A DNA stretch of 64,000 nt from Petaurus breviceps papuanus. Lineage: Eukaryota; Chordata; Mammalia; Diprotodontia; Petauridae. The notes below the pieces were generated by a model that was not told where the DNA came from, searched no databases, and saw only the letters and a program-made list of their open reading frames with translations. Positions 1-11,374 of the stretch are shown here, in pieces; positions within the stretch are counted from its first letter, which is position 1; every line of letters begins with the position of its first letter. The stretch lies in the NCBI GenBank assembly GCA_028583685.1, contig JAMXIF010000077.1, positions 10,521,507 to 10,585,506 of the forward strand, given 5' to 3'. The position numbers were made by a program, and so were the translations under genes.

Positions 1-292
1 CCCTCTCTGGGCTGAGAGGTCCCAAAGCTGCTGCTGCTTGTGTCGCAGCAGCCTCCAAGGCCCACAGCTGCTGCTGCCTCTATGTGAACCCCAGACAGGC
101 CTTCACCCCGGGTGTCAGCAGACATCTATGGCTAACCTCCTAACTTGCCCCAGGCTAGAAAGATGCCTCACTCTGACCTTCTGTTGGCTCAGCTATTCCA
201 AAATTAGATTTCAGGAATTATTTTAAAGCTGTTTGGAGATGGATGCTGGGAGAATTCTGCTGGGTTGCTAACTATACTCTGCCATCTTGGCT
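1..292 (-). mobile_element. L1 LINE, 5' UTR end (element continues left of the window)
   Basis: The high-coordinate edge, read on the minus strand, begins AGCCAAGATGGCAGAGTA. This is the start typical of L1 5' UTRs and nearly matches the starts of the two HAL1 elements at 46,656 and 59,094. Sequence to the left is GC-richer than its surroundings, with CTGCTGCTG-type runs, as in L1 promoters. The body of the element lies outside the window, so I cannot tell whether it is full-length L1 or HAL1. The CAAGATGGC core fits a YY1 site, which in human L1 sets the transcription start. Confidence 0.6.
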
Positions 293-1138
293 TTACCTCT
301 CAATAGAATACTTATTGGCCTTCTGGAGACAATGATTATCAAGACAAAGTGGTGAACAACACCCAGGGACTAAACGGGGATAAGCTGTGATGGCCTGAGA
401 CATGCAGGAATGATAACAGAATTAACAGTAAATTCCAGGAATGGGTCAGGATGTCTACAAACATATTTTGGCACTTAGAATATAAAAGCATTACGATATA
501 TAAATATAAGAGGCCTTTAGAAATCATGAGTTTCAAACATGTCATGAAGGTGTGGAGTTTGAGACCCAGAGTTGATTCCTTTAAGATCACGTGGGTAACA
601 GGAAATAGGAAGAATTAGAATCTTGGTATTTTGGCTTTCAGAACACTGTTCTTTCTCATTCGCTGCAATGACTGAAAACAATTCCAGGGAAAAAGAGGAC
701 CGGGGCAAACTATATGATTACTGATGCCCCAAAATTAGAGTTTCCCACTTTCACCAGCTGTTTTAAAGACTATCAAGCAGGGGCAGTCTTAGATTAAATC
801 ATGAAGTCAGCAAAGTTTGTCCTTCTTGCCTTGTAATGCTCACTCTAACCCCTCCTCCTCTTTTCATTTCCCCCACTTTCATGTTCCCCTGGGCTCAATT
901 CTGGCACCAGACCATTTTAGCTTCATTTTCATTCGATATTTGAACCCACTTCCTATACGGCACATTCCTTGATCTCTGAGTTTTGTCCATCAGTTTGCCA
1001 GAGATCAAAGTTAAGGATTTTGTGTATGTATACGTGTTTTCTTTAGCCTTAAGTTTTCATAGCTTAAAACTCACTGAGACTTTTGGAATGCCCCGTACAT
1101 ACTGTGTGTATGTGAGCATGTGTGCATGTGTGTATGAG
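293..1138. other. No gene or repeat recognised
   Basis: AT-rich, non-repetitive-looking DNA. ORFs here are short and unlike known proteins. I see no splice-flanked exon, RNA gene or clear repeat. Confidence 0.4.

Positions 1139-1140
<2 letters not shown>

Positions 1141-1187
<47 letters not shown>
1141..1187. repeat. (TG)n microsatellite
   Basis: An almost pure TG dinucleotide tract preceded by about 40 bases of imperfect TG-rich sequence. Confidence 0.95.
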
Positions 1188-1189
<2 letters not shown>

Positions 1190-1375
1190 CACATTGGAAA
1201 TGGTATCAGGACACCCTAGTTCAAATCTTGCCTCAATCACTAGTTACAAGACTCTGAGCAAGTGACCTCACCATTCTGTACCTCAGTATCACTCTCAGGT
1301 TGTTGTGAGAATCAAATGATATAACATGGGTACCCTGCTTTGTAAACCATAAAGCACTATACTAGGCCATTATAG
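1188..1375 (+). repeat. MIR-type CORE-SINE, plus
   Basis: Follows the MIR order: a GTTCAAATC B-box, GAGCAAGTGACCT, a cytosine-rich segment, then GGTTGTTGTGAGAATCAAATGA and AAAGCACTATAC. Degenerate, so old. Confidence 0.75.
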
Positions 1376-1569
1376 GGATTGTATATGTGACTTATACTGG
1401 GATCGTGTGGCACTGCCGATATCTGGGGATAACCACATATCTGGTGATGTGATTCAACTGGTACAAAACGAAAACAAAACAAAACAAGCTGGAGGGATGA
1501 GGATACTTCCTCCACCAGTACAAGGTCCTTCTCTGCCACTTCGTCTCAGAAGTCTGCCTAGGGCACCAA

Positions 1570-1660
1570 GAAACTGTGACTCTCCCAGGGTCAGACCCAG
1601 TATATGTTAAAAACAAGACCTGAACATAGATATTTCCGACTCCAAACCTGGCCTGCTCTT
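1570..1660 (-). repeat. MIR-type SINE fragment, minus
   Basis: Contains GACTCTCCCAGGGTCA and a shortened GACCTGAAC segment in the order expected of a reverse-complemented MIR. Highly diverged. Confidence 0.45.
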
Positions 1661-1984
1661 CACTTAGGAATAAGACCATGTATTTTGCTTAAGTTTCCTA
1701 TTAAGGTATATCATACCCCCCCACCCCCACAATACATTTCTACTTGACCCCACAGTGGATATGGATACAGATTACCATTAAAGATAGTTAATTTAGGGAA
1801 GAATCAGATGCTTTTCTTTGTTTAATTCATTCATGATCTAAAAGACTTTCAGTGTTTTCCATGGATGTTAGCGTGAATAGTCTTGGAGCCTGTTTGACTT
1901 ATACATTTATCTCATTTATCCCTATTCATAAAATATGTAAAACCTGCCTTGGCTATGTCTCCCTTGCTTTTATATTTAGTGAGG

Positions 1985-2150
1985 AAGCATGCTGTCGCAG
2001 AAAGAGCGCTGAACTGAGAGCCAGAAGGCTTGGGTTCATGTTTTGGCTCTTGCCTCTTCCTTGCTCTGTGATCTTAAAGAAGGTACTTATCTAAGTGACA
2101 ACTTCTTCATGTGTGAAATGAGGACACTCATCATACCTGACAATATTATT
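1985..2150 (+). repeat. MIR-type SINE, plus
   Basis: Has the MIR order of a tRNA-like head (AAAGAGCGCTGAACTGAGAG), GGGTTCATG, CTCTGTGATCTTAAA and a TGTGAAATGAGGACA segment. It abuts an L2 on its right. Confidence 0.65.
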
Positions 2151-3060
2151 ATCAGCCAATAGCCTACTATATGTCAGGCACGGTGCTAAGTGCTGGGGAT
2201 ACAACCATCCTCCTCTCAAGTAAGTCTGTCTAAGGGGCACACAAAATGCAAACAATTATGGACATACAAAGCAGCTAGATGGCTCAGTGGATAGAGCACT
2301 GGGCCTGGAGTCAGGAAGACCTAACTCCAAATCTGGCCTCAGACACTTACTAGCTCTGTGACCTTGGGCAAGTCACTTAATCTTTGTTTGCCTTAATTTG
2401 CTGGAAGAGTAAATGGCAATAACTCCAGTATCATTGCCAAGAAAACCCCATGGACACCATGGTCCATGGGGTCATGAAGAATTAAATATGACTGAATAAC
2501 TGAATAAAAACAATGTACATACAAGATACACACAGGGAAAATAGGCAGTGGTTTTAGGGAGAAGGAAAAAGTAGGGAAATGGGTCAGAAGGTAGGATTTG
2601 AGCTGAGTTTTGAAGAAAAGGGAACTGAGAAGGCAGATAGGATAGAGAGCCATCTAGGAATGGAGGAAGTCAGTGAAAATGCACTAAATAGAGCAGTGGA
2701 ACTTTATGTTTGATGAATAGCAAGTGGGGTGGTATCACTGTGTCTTAAATACCTAGAGGGGAGTAAATGTAGAAGACTAGAAAGATAAAAAGGCTAAATT
2801 ACATGGGGATTTAAATGCCCAACAGGTTATTTTTATTTGATCCTGGAAATAATAGGGAACCACTAGATTTTATCATGTCGGTGGGAGTGTAAGTCTATGC
2901 TTAAGGAAAATCACTGTGGCAGCTGAATAGAGAACGAGTAAGGGTGGTGAGAGACTGGAGGCCAGGGGACCAACCAGCTGATTACTGCAACAGTCCAGCA
3001 GCAAGCCGATAAGGGTTGGCACCAGGGTCATGGCTATTAGTGGAGAGAAGGGCTGGTTGG
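2150..3060 (-). mobile_element. L2 LINE 3' region, minus, split by a Mar1 SINE
   Basis: The low-coordinate end is the reverse complement of the L2 3' terminus (GTCAGGCACGGTGCTAAG then TGCTGGGGATACAA). It runs on through the known non-coding-looking antisense of L2 ORF2: TTTGAGCTGAGTTTTGAAG, then TTTGATCCTGGAAATAATAG, then CACTGTGGCAGC. A Mar1 SINE at 2,271-2,509 interrupts it. All frames are broken, which fits an old L2. Confidence 0.8.
2271..2509 (+). repeat. Mar1 CORE-SINE, plus, with target-site duplication
   Basis: Full-length copy starting GCAGCTAGATGGCTCAGTGG, with A- and B-box-like promoter motifs, the CORE segment (CTGTGACCTTGGGCAAGTCA) and the Mar1 tail (CCAAGAAAACCCC, ATATGACTGAATAACTGAA). 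The flanks ACAATTATGGACATACAA (left) and ACAATGTACATACAA (right) are a slightly diverged duplication of the L2 target. Confidence 0.9.
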
Positions 3061-3595
3061 TTAAAGATATTATGAAGATGCTCCCTATCCAGCTTCATGT
3101 ATAATTAGAGCAATATACTCTCTTCATGCACTTGTTTTTCTTTTTCCTGTTTGGATTGTGCATTTGCATTAAGGGATAGACAAGTTTATCATTGTTCTGG
3201 TTCAAATTAAGAGTTTCAGGAAGTGACCACATGAAAGCCTTGCTATTATGGAGTGAAATGAGATTTATTAGAAGAGTTCACAGGAAAAAATGCCATATGG
3301 CGGATTCTTGCTTTCTTTTAATGGAAATAGCCATGGTACGCAATGAATTGGCAGCTCAATCAGCCATGTGTCACCCCAGACCCCCAGATTCCTGATTCTT
3401 TGGAGTGCAGTAAGGCTCACCAATAAAACCACCAGGAAAATACACAGGAGGAGGTAAGGACTAATACTTCACATGTTGATGACTCAGTGACCCTTGGGGC
3501 AGATAAGATTTTATATACCAAAGGAGGGCTAGACACGAAATGCCAGCACTCCTTTATAATACTTCCTAGGACAACCTTGTTCAGCATACATCAAG
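3060..3595. other. No gene recognised
   Basis: A 67-codon ORF at 3,192-3,395 has no recognisable domain and no codon pattern that sets it apart from the flanks. Nothing else seen. Confidence 0.4.
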
Positions 3596-3597
3596 GA

Positions 3598-3720
3598 GAA
3601 ACCGTGGTCACTCAATCAGCTTATTATATTGAATAAAGAACTGGACCTGAAGTCAGGAAGACTTGGACGAGAGTCCTGATTCAGCTTACTATGACCCTGA
3701 GCAAATCACTCTACTCCAGA
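3598..3720 (+). repeat. MIR-type SINE fragment, plus
   Basis: Contains CTGAAGTCAGGAAGACTTGG and TGACCCTGAGCAAATCAC in MIR/Mar1 order, truncated at its 3' end. Confidence 0.6.
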
Positions 3721-4095
3721 CTTTCTCTACCATCTGCAGAAACCTCTTTATAGGGGAACTTCACTTCAGCCCAGACATTCATACACTGAACATACCTTCT
3801 GCTCCTGTGATCTCTCCCTCTGATTAGATAATGGCTACCAGAATCTCCATTCAAGGACAGCCCTCAAGTAAAGTCACGCCTCATTTCTCTGCAGGCTACA
3901 TTCTGGATTTTGTCTACTACTTGGCAATGGTATACACCTTCATCCCTCCAGTTGTTCTCTCCCTTTTTCAGTTTTAGTTATCTTTCCTTTCTCCATTAGA
4001 ATGTAATCTCCTTGAGGCCAAAAATTATCTTTCTACTTTGTATTTTTATTCTCAGTGTTTAGGACAGTTCCTGGAATACAGCACTGTTTAAAAAA
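3720..4095 (+). mobile_element. L2 LINE 3' end, plus
   Basis: The terminal part reads GAATGTAATCTCCTTGAGGC, then TCTTTCTACTTTGTATTT and CAGTTCCTGGAATACAGCA, the standard L2 3' end. It finishes in an A-run into which a later WSINE inserted. Confidence 0.8.
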
Positions 4096-4109
4096 AAAAA
4101 AAAGACAAG

Positions 4110-4263
4110 GGGCGGCTAGGTGGCACAGTGAATAGAGCACTGGCTCTGGAGTCAGGAAGACCTGAGTTCAAATCCAGACTCAGACAATTAACACTTACTA
4201 GGTGTGTGAACTTGGGCAAGTCACTTAACCCCAATCGTCCCTCCAAAAAAGATTAAAAAAAAA
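4110..4263 (+). repeat. WSINE1-like SINE, plus
   Basis: Starts GGGCGGCTAGGTGGCACAGT, carries GAGTTCAAATCCAGACTCAG and TTGGGCAAGTCACTTAACCC, and ends in a long A-tail. AAAAAGACAAG occurs on both sides (ending at 4,109 and 4,274) and is the target-site duplication. Little diverged, so young compared with the MIR and L2 copies around it. Confidence 0.9.
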
Positions 4264-4274
4264 AAAAAGACAAG

Positions 4275-4470
4275 ATTAGCTTACTGTTTACTGACTAACT
4301 GACTTGATCTCTTTGGTCCTCAGTCTCTCTCACAAGAGAGTTGGGTTCAATAACCTCTAAGGTCTCTTCCAGTTCTAAATGCTCCTATTAGTTGATCAAT
4401 AAGCACTTTGTGTCAGGCACTGTGCTAAATGCTGAGTCTAGAAATAACTTGCATAAGGATGGAAGTGATC
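4275..4470. repeat. MIR-family tail and L2 3'-end scrap
   Basis: 4,280-4,400 reads like the tail of a therian SINE (GACCTCTAAGGTCTC-like, then TCTTCCAGTTCTAAATG). 4,400-4,440 is a reverse-complement L2 3' end (GTGTCAGGCACTGTGCTAAA). Confidence 0.5.
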
Positions 4471-4789
4471 AAACTTCTATCTGAAAGGGGACTATAGAAA
4501 CTAGAGAAGCTAAGCCTGGTAAAGAGTAACAAAGAGAACAATGGTGCTTAAAGTGTTTCCCTAGTATTCAGAGAATTTTGTCTAGGTATACCCAGAACCG
4601 TAATTGCATGCAGTTAGATGAGTCTTCGTGCTTTCTTACAGCATGCCCCATTTTTCAAAGAAAAATAATAATTCTGTGCTATAAATAAAGACAAAAAAAC
4701 GTAGAAAACCTTTGAAGTAGAAAAAAAAGAGTATGAGTATCCATCACATAGGTAATTAAGAGTTAGCCCAATACTAAAACTCTATTCTC

Positions 4790-7100
4790 CATTGAGCAGT
4801 CAGTGGATCAATAAATCAGCAATCATTTATGAAGGGCCCTATCACTAGGTGCCTGCCCTGTGATAAGTACTGGTGATGGAAGAAAGACAAAAACAGTATC
4901 TGTGCTCAGGGAGTTTACGTTTCAAAGGGAAAAAGACAACATGTAGATAAACAGGTTCATAAATAGTATTTACAGACTAGATGGAAAGGTACGGAAGCCA
5001 GAGCCGGCGAGGGAGAAAAGGATGCCGCAGAAGGTGGTGCTTGGGCTGAGTTAAAAAGGATGGAAAGGGGTTCTAAGAAGTGCAGGTAATGAGGGGCAAT
5101 ACACAGGGACAGAGCTTGGAGATGGAGTATTGTATGTGAAAGACAGAAAGCAGGCCAGCAGGGATAGGCTGTACAGGAATTAGAAGAGTGGTAAGGTGGG
5201 AAGCGTTGGGCTTCGGCTGTTTTTGTTCAGGCCCGTCTGACACTTCATGACCCCATCTGGGGTTTTCTTGGCAGAGATACTGGAGTGGTTTGCCACTCCC
5301 TTCTCCAGCTCAGTTTATAGATGAGGAAACTAAGGCAAACAGGGTCAAAAGACTCGACCAGGCTCACACAGCTAGCAAGTGTCTGAGGCCAGATTTGAAC
5401 TCAAGATGAGTCTTCTGGATGCCAGGCCTGGCCCACTATGTACTATGGCGCCACCTAGCGGCCACCGATCAGACCTTAAAATGACAAAAAGATTTTACAT
5501 TTGATCCTGAAAGTAACAGGGAGCCACTAGGAATTATTGAGTCGGAGTTAGACCAATTTTTTCACAAAAATAAATTAATCTGATCGTGTGGAGGATATAT
5601 TGAAGCAAGGAGACTTGGGGCAGGGAATCCTGCTGGCTATTGAAACTAGCCCAAGCCCAGGGTGCCGAGGGCCTGAGCCACAGTTGCAGCTGTATGAGGC
5701 GACAGAAGGGGAAACACAATGGAGATGTTGTGAAGCTAGAAAAGGCAAGGCTGGTCAAGAGAATGGATATCTGGGGGACAGAGTGAGGAATTAAGAATGA
5801 CCCTGAGGGACTGGGATGATGGCAGACATCCTTGACAGTCACAGGGAGATTCAGAGGAGGTCTGGGTTTTGGGGAGAAGTTAATGGATTCTGTTTTAGAT
5901 ATGCTGAGTTTGAGATGCCTATTGGGCAACTGGTCTGAAACATGTAATAAATAGCTTTTGATGTGTGGCTATCACTCAGCAGAAAGATAAGAGCTGCATT
6001 TGTAGACCTGGAAAACATCTGTCTAGCAATAATAATTGAACTCACAGAAGCTGATGAAATCATCAAGCAGCACAACAGAGAAGGAAGAGAAGATGAGCTG
6101 ACAGAACCTCAAGGGACACCCACAGCTGACAATCGATCAAGGACTTATGAAACACTTACTTTGTGTTAAGTGCTGGGGATACAAAGACAATGTACAAGTA
6201 GTCCCCGCTCTCAAGGAGTTCACAGGCCAATGTGGGTATAAACGCCTATATACAAATTACCGTGTGTGTGTGTGTGCGCAATGTAGTAAGAGACAAGCTC
6301 AGAAGGCACTTGGATTAAGGGGGACAAGGTAAGACTTCTTGCCGAAAGCAGGACTTTAGGTGGATTTGAATGAGGTGGGAAGAAGAGAGAGTGTATCAAG
6401 CATGGGGGATAGCCACTGAAAATGGACAGAACTCAGATGGAGTGTCTTGTGCATGAAACAGTAAGTAGGCCAGGGTTAGTGAATAACAGATTGAATGAAA
6501 GGAGGGGGAAGGGGTTGTCAAGAAAGCATAAATTGAGTAAAATTAAAGTGCATGACCTGGATGAAAATTCAATGAAATAGACTGACAAAGAGCTTTTGGA
6601 CACGTAGGGGGAGAACCTGGAGAGAGTAGTGACACAAAAACCCAGTCACTGTCCTAGTTCAAGCCTTCATCATAGCTTTTCTGGGTTATTTTCAATCCTC
6701 TCTGAAACAGTCACACTGTCTTAAGTTTTTCTCCATTATAATACATGTTCTACATAATCAAAGTGAATTTTTAAAGCAAAGGTCTCACTTTGTCATTTGT
6801 CCCCCAAGTCCCCTATTCTATATACTTAAGTGACTCTATTTGTTTTAGAATAAAATATAAATCCTTTACTTTTTAAGACAGTCTCCAGGAAAAGTTAATG
6901 GACAATATCAAACACTGCAAAGAGGTCAAGAAGGATGAAGACTGAAAAAAGGCCACTAAATTTCACACCTTAGAGACCACAGGTGACACCAGAGAGGGCA
7001 GTTTCAGATAAATGATGAGGCCAAAAGCCTGACTGCAGAGGCTCTAGAAGAGAGAGGAGAGTATGTGAAGGCACCAAGTATAGATGGTTTTCCCAAAGAG
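4790..7100 (-). mobile_element. Long L2 LINE, minus, carrying at least three nested insertions
   Basis: An antisense L2 running from its 3' end (low side) into the region complementary to its reverse transcriptase. L2 landmarks appear at 4,840-5,210, 5,465-6,132 (GATCCTGAAAGTAACAGGGA; GATATGCTGAGTTTGAGATG), 6,540-6,643 (GCATGACCTGGATGAAAATT) and 6,892-7,080 (GCAAAGAGGTCAAGAAGGAT; GAGAGGGCAGTTTCAGATAA). The breaks between them are filled by a Mar1 (5,211-5,463), a second antisense L2 3' end (about 6,133-6,535, restarting at TGTGTTAAGTGCTGGGGATA) and a plus-strand L2 piece (about 6,645-6,885). Frames are broken throughout. Confidence 0.75.
5211..5463 (-). repeat. Mar1 CORE-SINE, minus
   Basis: Reverse-complement Mar1, nearly full length: CCCCATCTGGGGTTTTCTTG, then GCCACTCCCTTCTCCAGCTC, CACACAGCTAGCAAGTGTCT and the head GGCGCCACCTAGCGGCC. 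It interrupts an L2. Confidence 0.9.
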
Positions 7101-8990
7101 GCTTGGTTAGCAATAGAAAAGTGTCTTCTGAAATTTCCTCTTTATTTCTTGTATTTTCATCAAGGATACTCTAATAAATGTGTACATCATTCTCCAAAGA
7201 GATTTTTCTAGAAATAAGAAAGTACAGATGAGTCAGTTTTATCTCTCAAAAACTTTCGGTGGGATAGAAGGAGTGGGCAGGGTTAATTCTGCTTTTCTTG
7301 TGGCCCTTCTCTCGGATCCCTTGAAAATGAGTCCTTAAGGGCTTTTGAAACTGCATCACTTTCAGCACAGATTTCCTCTGGGTTCTATTTGGTCAGGCCA
7401 CAGGCTTCTGCATAGTTTTATCCTTTTACTTATCCTTTCCACTTCCCCTTCCCTAAAGGACATCAGTTACTCAGACACTAGGGTCCACATATACTGGTCC
7501 CATGATGAGAACTGATTGCCACAGCAATGCTAGCAATTCTGTTCCATTTCAAAATGATATTTCCCTTCTTCCATTTTCATCTCTAAATTCCCTCAAAATT
7601 CATTCATTATTAAATGCCTACTATGTTTGCCAAGCACCGTTCTAGATACAGTGATGATTGGGTTTAGTTGGTTCTCACGGTAAACTTTCTATAGGTCACT
7701 TTTTCCCCCCTCCTACATTTCGCTACTTTGTTCACTGATGTTACTTATAATCCTACATAATGATGCAAAATATATTTTATAATACTAATTCCTCACATTC
7801 TTATATTCCTTTTTAGGTTTTCAAAATACTTGCTTCTCAACAATCCTCAGAGGTAAACAGTTCAAATAATATTATGCTTTTTAAAAAATGATAAAACTGA
7901 AACTCCTGAGGGTTAAGACTTGCCCAGTGCCTCAGAACTATGAGTAAGTAGATGATACTTGCCAGAGAACACATATTATAAAGCTTAAGTTAAGAGGGGA
8001 AGTTTAAAAATGAATTCATTAGCAACCAGAGAAAAAACAGTTGCATGACCTATGGCCTCCTTCGCAAAGACTGCCACCCTAAATGTCCAATCACCTGTTT
8101 GTCATTTCTGGCAATAGTGCAACAGTGTGTATTTGTGGGGGGAAGATTATAAGTACAATGGCACGCTTCTGCTAGGCAAAAAATGTTCATTAATGTTTCT
8201 GGCAGAACAGAAGAATTAGCAAATTCATTTATTGCATTTCTGTTTACATCCCTATTTCTAGGATCAGGAATGGTATTTTTAAAAATAAAACTGAATATTC
8301 AAGCTTAAAACTATGCTGAGACTTCTGGAACAACCTGTATGCCTTATATTGCATGCTAAGAAACTGAGTTCATCTAATATTTTCACATGGTAAGAGTTCT
8401 GATAAAGGTAAAAGGTAAGTTAAGTAAAGAAATAATTTTTAAATAAAGACACATAAAGTCATAATTCATTAATTTGCTAATTGTTCTTCCAGCAGTCAGC
8501 ACCAATATTTGAAGCTGAGATAGGTGTTTTCTTTCTAACATTCATCCTGTGCTTCAGAAAGTGATTCATTCCATGAAGGTCAGCTTTGATTATTTATCAA
8601 GTTGACCTCACACCCCAAAGAATAAGATAATAATCATTTTTAATACAAGTATGTGAGTCACATGAGTGAACTTTTTACCATGTTCAAATCAAAATCTAGG
8701 CTTTCTTAGAAAAATAATTAAGTCTTGGACCTTTTGGGATTAGAACATGAGTCCTTTCCACTTAAAAGTTATATTCCAAAAAAGATCAAACATCTCTATG
8801 GTTCTTACATGTAGGTCACAAGAAACATTATTGGGAACATACTATTTTTATGTGCTGTGCTATGTTATTCTGTCTTTCACACAGGAGCTCAAATTACATT
8901 ACCCACATTATCTTATTAATCCCCACTCCACTTTTGTAAAGTAGTGAGAATTGGATGTTTTCATGTCTCTGTAAAAGAAATTATTTAAAC
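7100..8990. other. No gene recognised; mostly unassigned sequence
   Basis: Looks single-copy apart from a short antisense L2 3' end near 7,600-7,680 (TAAATGCCTACTATG). No ORF has a recognisable domain. Confidence 0.4.
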
Positions 8991-9125
8991 TTGAAGATAG
9001 AGTGATTGAAACACAGAGAGGTTAAGTAACTTGCCCAGGGTCACACAGTATGTCAGGTAATGATTCCTATCTTTTCCCCCCATCTAACTCCTGTGTTTTC
9101 TCCATTAAGCCACACTACCCTCTGA
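8990..9125 (-). repeat. MIR-type SINE, minus
   Basis: Contains GAAACACAGAGAGGTTAAGT, ACTTGCCCAGGGTCACACAG and the expected tail order of an antisense MIR. Confidence 0.8.
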
Positions 9126-10155
9126 CAACCCCTTTAAAAGGTAATGCATCACAAACATACCACACACCACCCTACCGCGACCAGTCAGGGTGAAATTCTG
9201 TTTAATGACATGGGGTCAAGCTATTCGCTAAAAAGCTCTTGAATCAACAAGGAGGAGATCACATTCCTGCTTTGTACAAGGTCTTCTCCATGTCCACGAA
9301 CTGTCAAAATAATTTGATAATTCATTATTTCCTACTTGTGCAACTGGCCTTTGTAAATGCAAAAATACTAACACTGATAAGCAGGCAAATGGACTCTTGT
9401 AGCTGAATGGCAAAAACTGCTTTCCACCCATAATGCTGATTAAACCAGAATATTCCCTGACTCAGAAGTGAAGGCTTTCAATGAAATAATTTTTCTCATT
9501 GTCTAAATCAATCCCAACCTGAATTCCATTATTAGACTGAACATCTGTATGGAAAGTGTTACTTTCTAGCCTTCTGCCTGAGGCCCTCTATGCTGAGGAA
9601 TGCCAGTTGCAAGCCAACATTTCCTTATGAAAGACATTTCACCTTCAGTATTTTGGGGAAAGTGTTTCTTTCCCTAATCACTTCTAATGAAACAAGGGGA
9701 CAGTTCTTCAGTCATTGCCCCAACAGGGAAAACTAAGGATAAAGCACACATGTCAGCTATTTTGTCTTCTTTTCCAGGCTAAATGACTGATGCTCAATTG
9801 GGAACAAGTAAAACACAGGAAAGCACGAGGGCACCCCCATACATGGGCACCCCCATACACATGCACACACACAATTTTGACTCACTACTTTCAAGGTTAA
9901 TGATTGAGGCAATCCTGTTTTAGTGTTCTGCTTGATTTAAATAAAATAGAATGGTGACCAGTTCCTTAACAGGAAGAGCATTTCTTAGTAGTATCTCAAC
10001 AAGAGATATTCCAGAGATCTCCATTTCTGCTTCTGGTGATCTTCTCTGGGCAATTAATTTTGTTTCTTGAAAATGTGTTACTTGGCCCCTGTTTTAATGT
10101 CTTACATTTATCGAGAACTCCTGGAGAGTAACAGAATGCGAATCTATCCCATTGG
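9126..10155. other. No gene recognised
   Basis: Unassigned sequence. A tandem pair of about 16 bp (GGGCACCCCCATACA-type units, 9,829-9,860) and a short CA-rich stretch are the only structure seen. Confidence 0.4.
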
Positions 10156-10159
10156 TAGG

Positions 10160-10186
10160 AGAGACGTTTCAAAGAGAAACGTCTCT
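10160..10186. repeat. Perfect 11-bp inverted repeat (hairpin)
   Basis: AGAGACGTTTC, a 5-base loop AAAGA, then GAAACGTCTCT. Both arms pair perfectly and contain the CpG-bearing core GAGACG/CGTCTC. Confidence 0.9.
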
Positions 10187-10189
10187 GCT

Positions 10190-10765
10190 TGTTTTATATT
10201 TTTGTTGAAACTAGAAAATAACAGCCTACCAAAAGCCTGCCCACTGTCAGTGTTCAAGATCAAGCTGCTAGAATTAGTATAAAATTAAATGAAAAAGGAA
10301 TGGAATTCCCTTTCTTCCCCTCCACAATACACATAGCAAAAACCATGAACCTCAGTTATTTGACTGTCTCATGTCTTAGTAAGTCAAATGGATTTAAGGC
10401 ATTTTTGAAGCATATATTTTTAGCACTTGGCAAATCTGATGTGAGTTATAACTAAATTGCAACAAGATCTTGAAATATGAAGTCTCCAGTGGAAATACTA
10501 ACTGACCCTGAAATCTGACATCACAAGGATTCGATGCAACCCAAATGGAATGCTTGTGGTTATCTCTTAAACAATAGGAAGATAAAGTATGGGTATATAC
10601 ATAATGTTAGCATGATAAAATAATGACAAAAAAAACTGAAATAGATTTTAACTTACATTCCTCTGAAATATTTTTGACTTCTCTGTCATTTTCTCTCTTC
10701 CTATGATTATACTGCAAATTTTCTATAACGATAACCTCCTTGAGCAAGCATACTTATCACTTTTT
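10190..10765. other. No gene recognised
   Basis: AT-rich sequence without a recognisable repeat, exon or RNA gene. Confidence 0.4.
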
Positions 10766-10769
10766 ATTC

Positions 10770-10865
10770 ATCCAGTCAATAAACATTTATTAATCACCTA
10801 CCATGTGCCAGGCATTGTGATAAGGCAAAAGACAGCATCTACCCTAAAGGAGTTTACAATATAAT
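10770..10865 (-). mobile_element. L2 LINE 3' end, minus
   Basis: Reverse-complement L2 terminus: AATAAACATTTATTAATCAC, then CATGTGCCAGGCATTGTG and AAAGGAGTTTACAAT. Confidence 0.8.
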
Positions 10866-11374
10866 ATGTTTTATGAATCATGATATAATAATCGGAGGCT
10901 TATCAGACAGTTATTTATGGTAATGTATCTTTTAAGCAATTTAAAATAATTTTAACAGGCATGGGAGCCTTGGAGAAGACATTTTAAAGCTGCATTTTTC
11001 TCTACTGACTCAAATGCTTTGAAGAGTTTGGCCAAATAATCTTCAAAGGAAAAAAATGGATAAAAATTGCCTATTGTCCAAAAGATGACATACTGTTGGA
11101 TGGACACCCCATCAAAATGGTCCATCAAAGCTTTGTCTTATAAAGACAATGCAATTTGACGACGAATGAAGCCCTAAAACAAATATATTTTCCCTCCCTT
11201 CTTTTCCCTTTCAGTGAAAAAAGAAAAATAAAAAACACTTGTAACCAATATATCTAGTCAAGCAAGACAATCCCTAGCACTGACCACTAAAAAAAAAAAA
11301 TCCACTTCGTGGCCTCTTCTCTCAGTTTATTAGCATTCTCAGAAGGGACAATGACAGCATTCTTCCTTTCAGTG
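10866..11374. other. No gene recognised
   Basis: AT-rich sequence with A-runs. No recognisable feature. Confidence 0.4.

Noticed and set aside
2271-2360. tRNA gene suggested by A-box (TGGCTCAGTGG) and B-box-like motifs in this and other SINE heads
   Set aside because: The motifs belong to the tRNA-derived heads of Mar1 and WSINE elements; no cloverleaf can be drawn and the copies are dispersed with target-site duplications.
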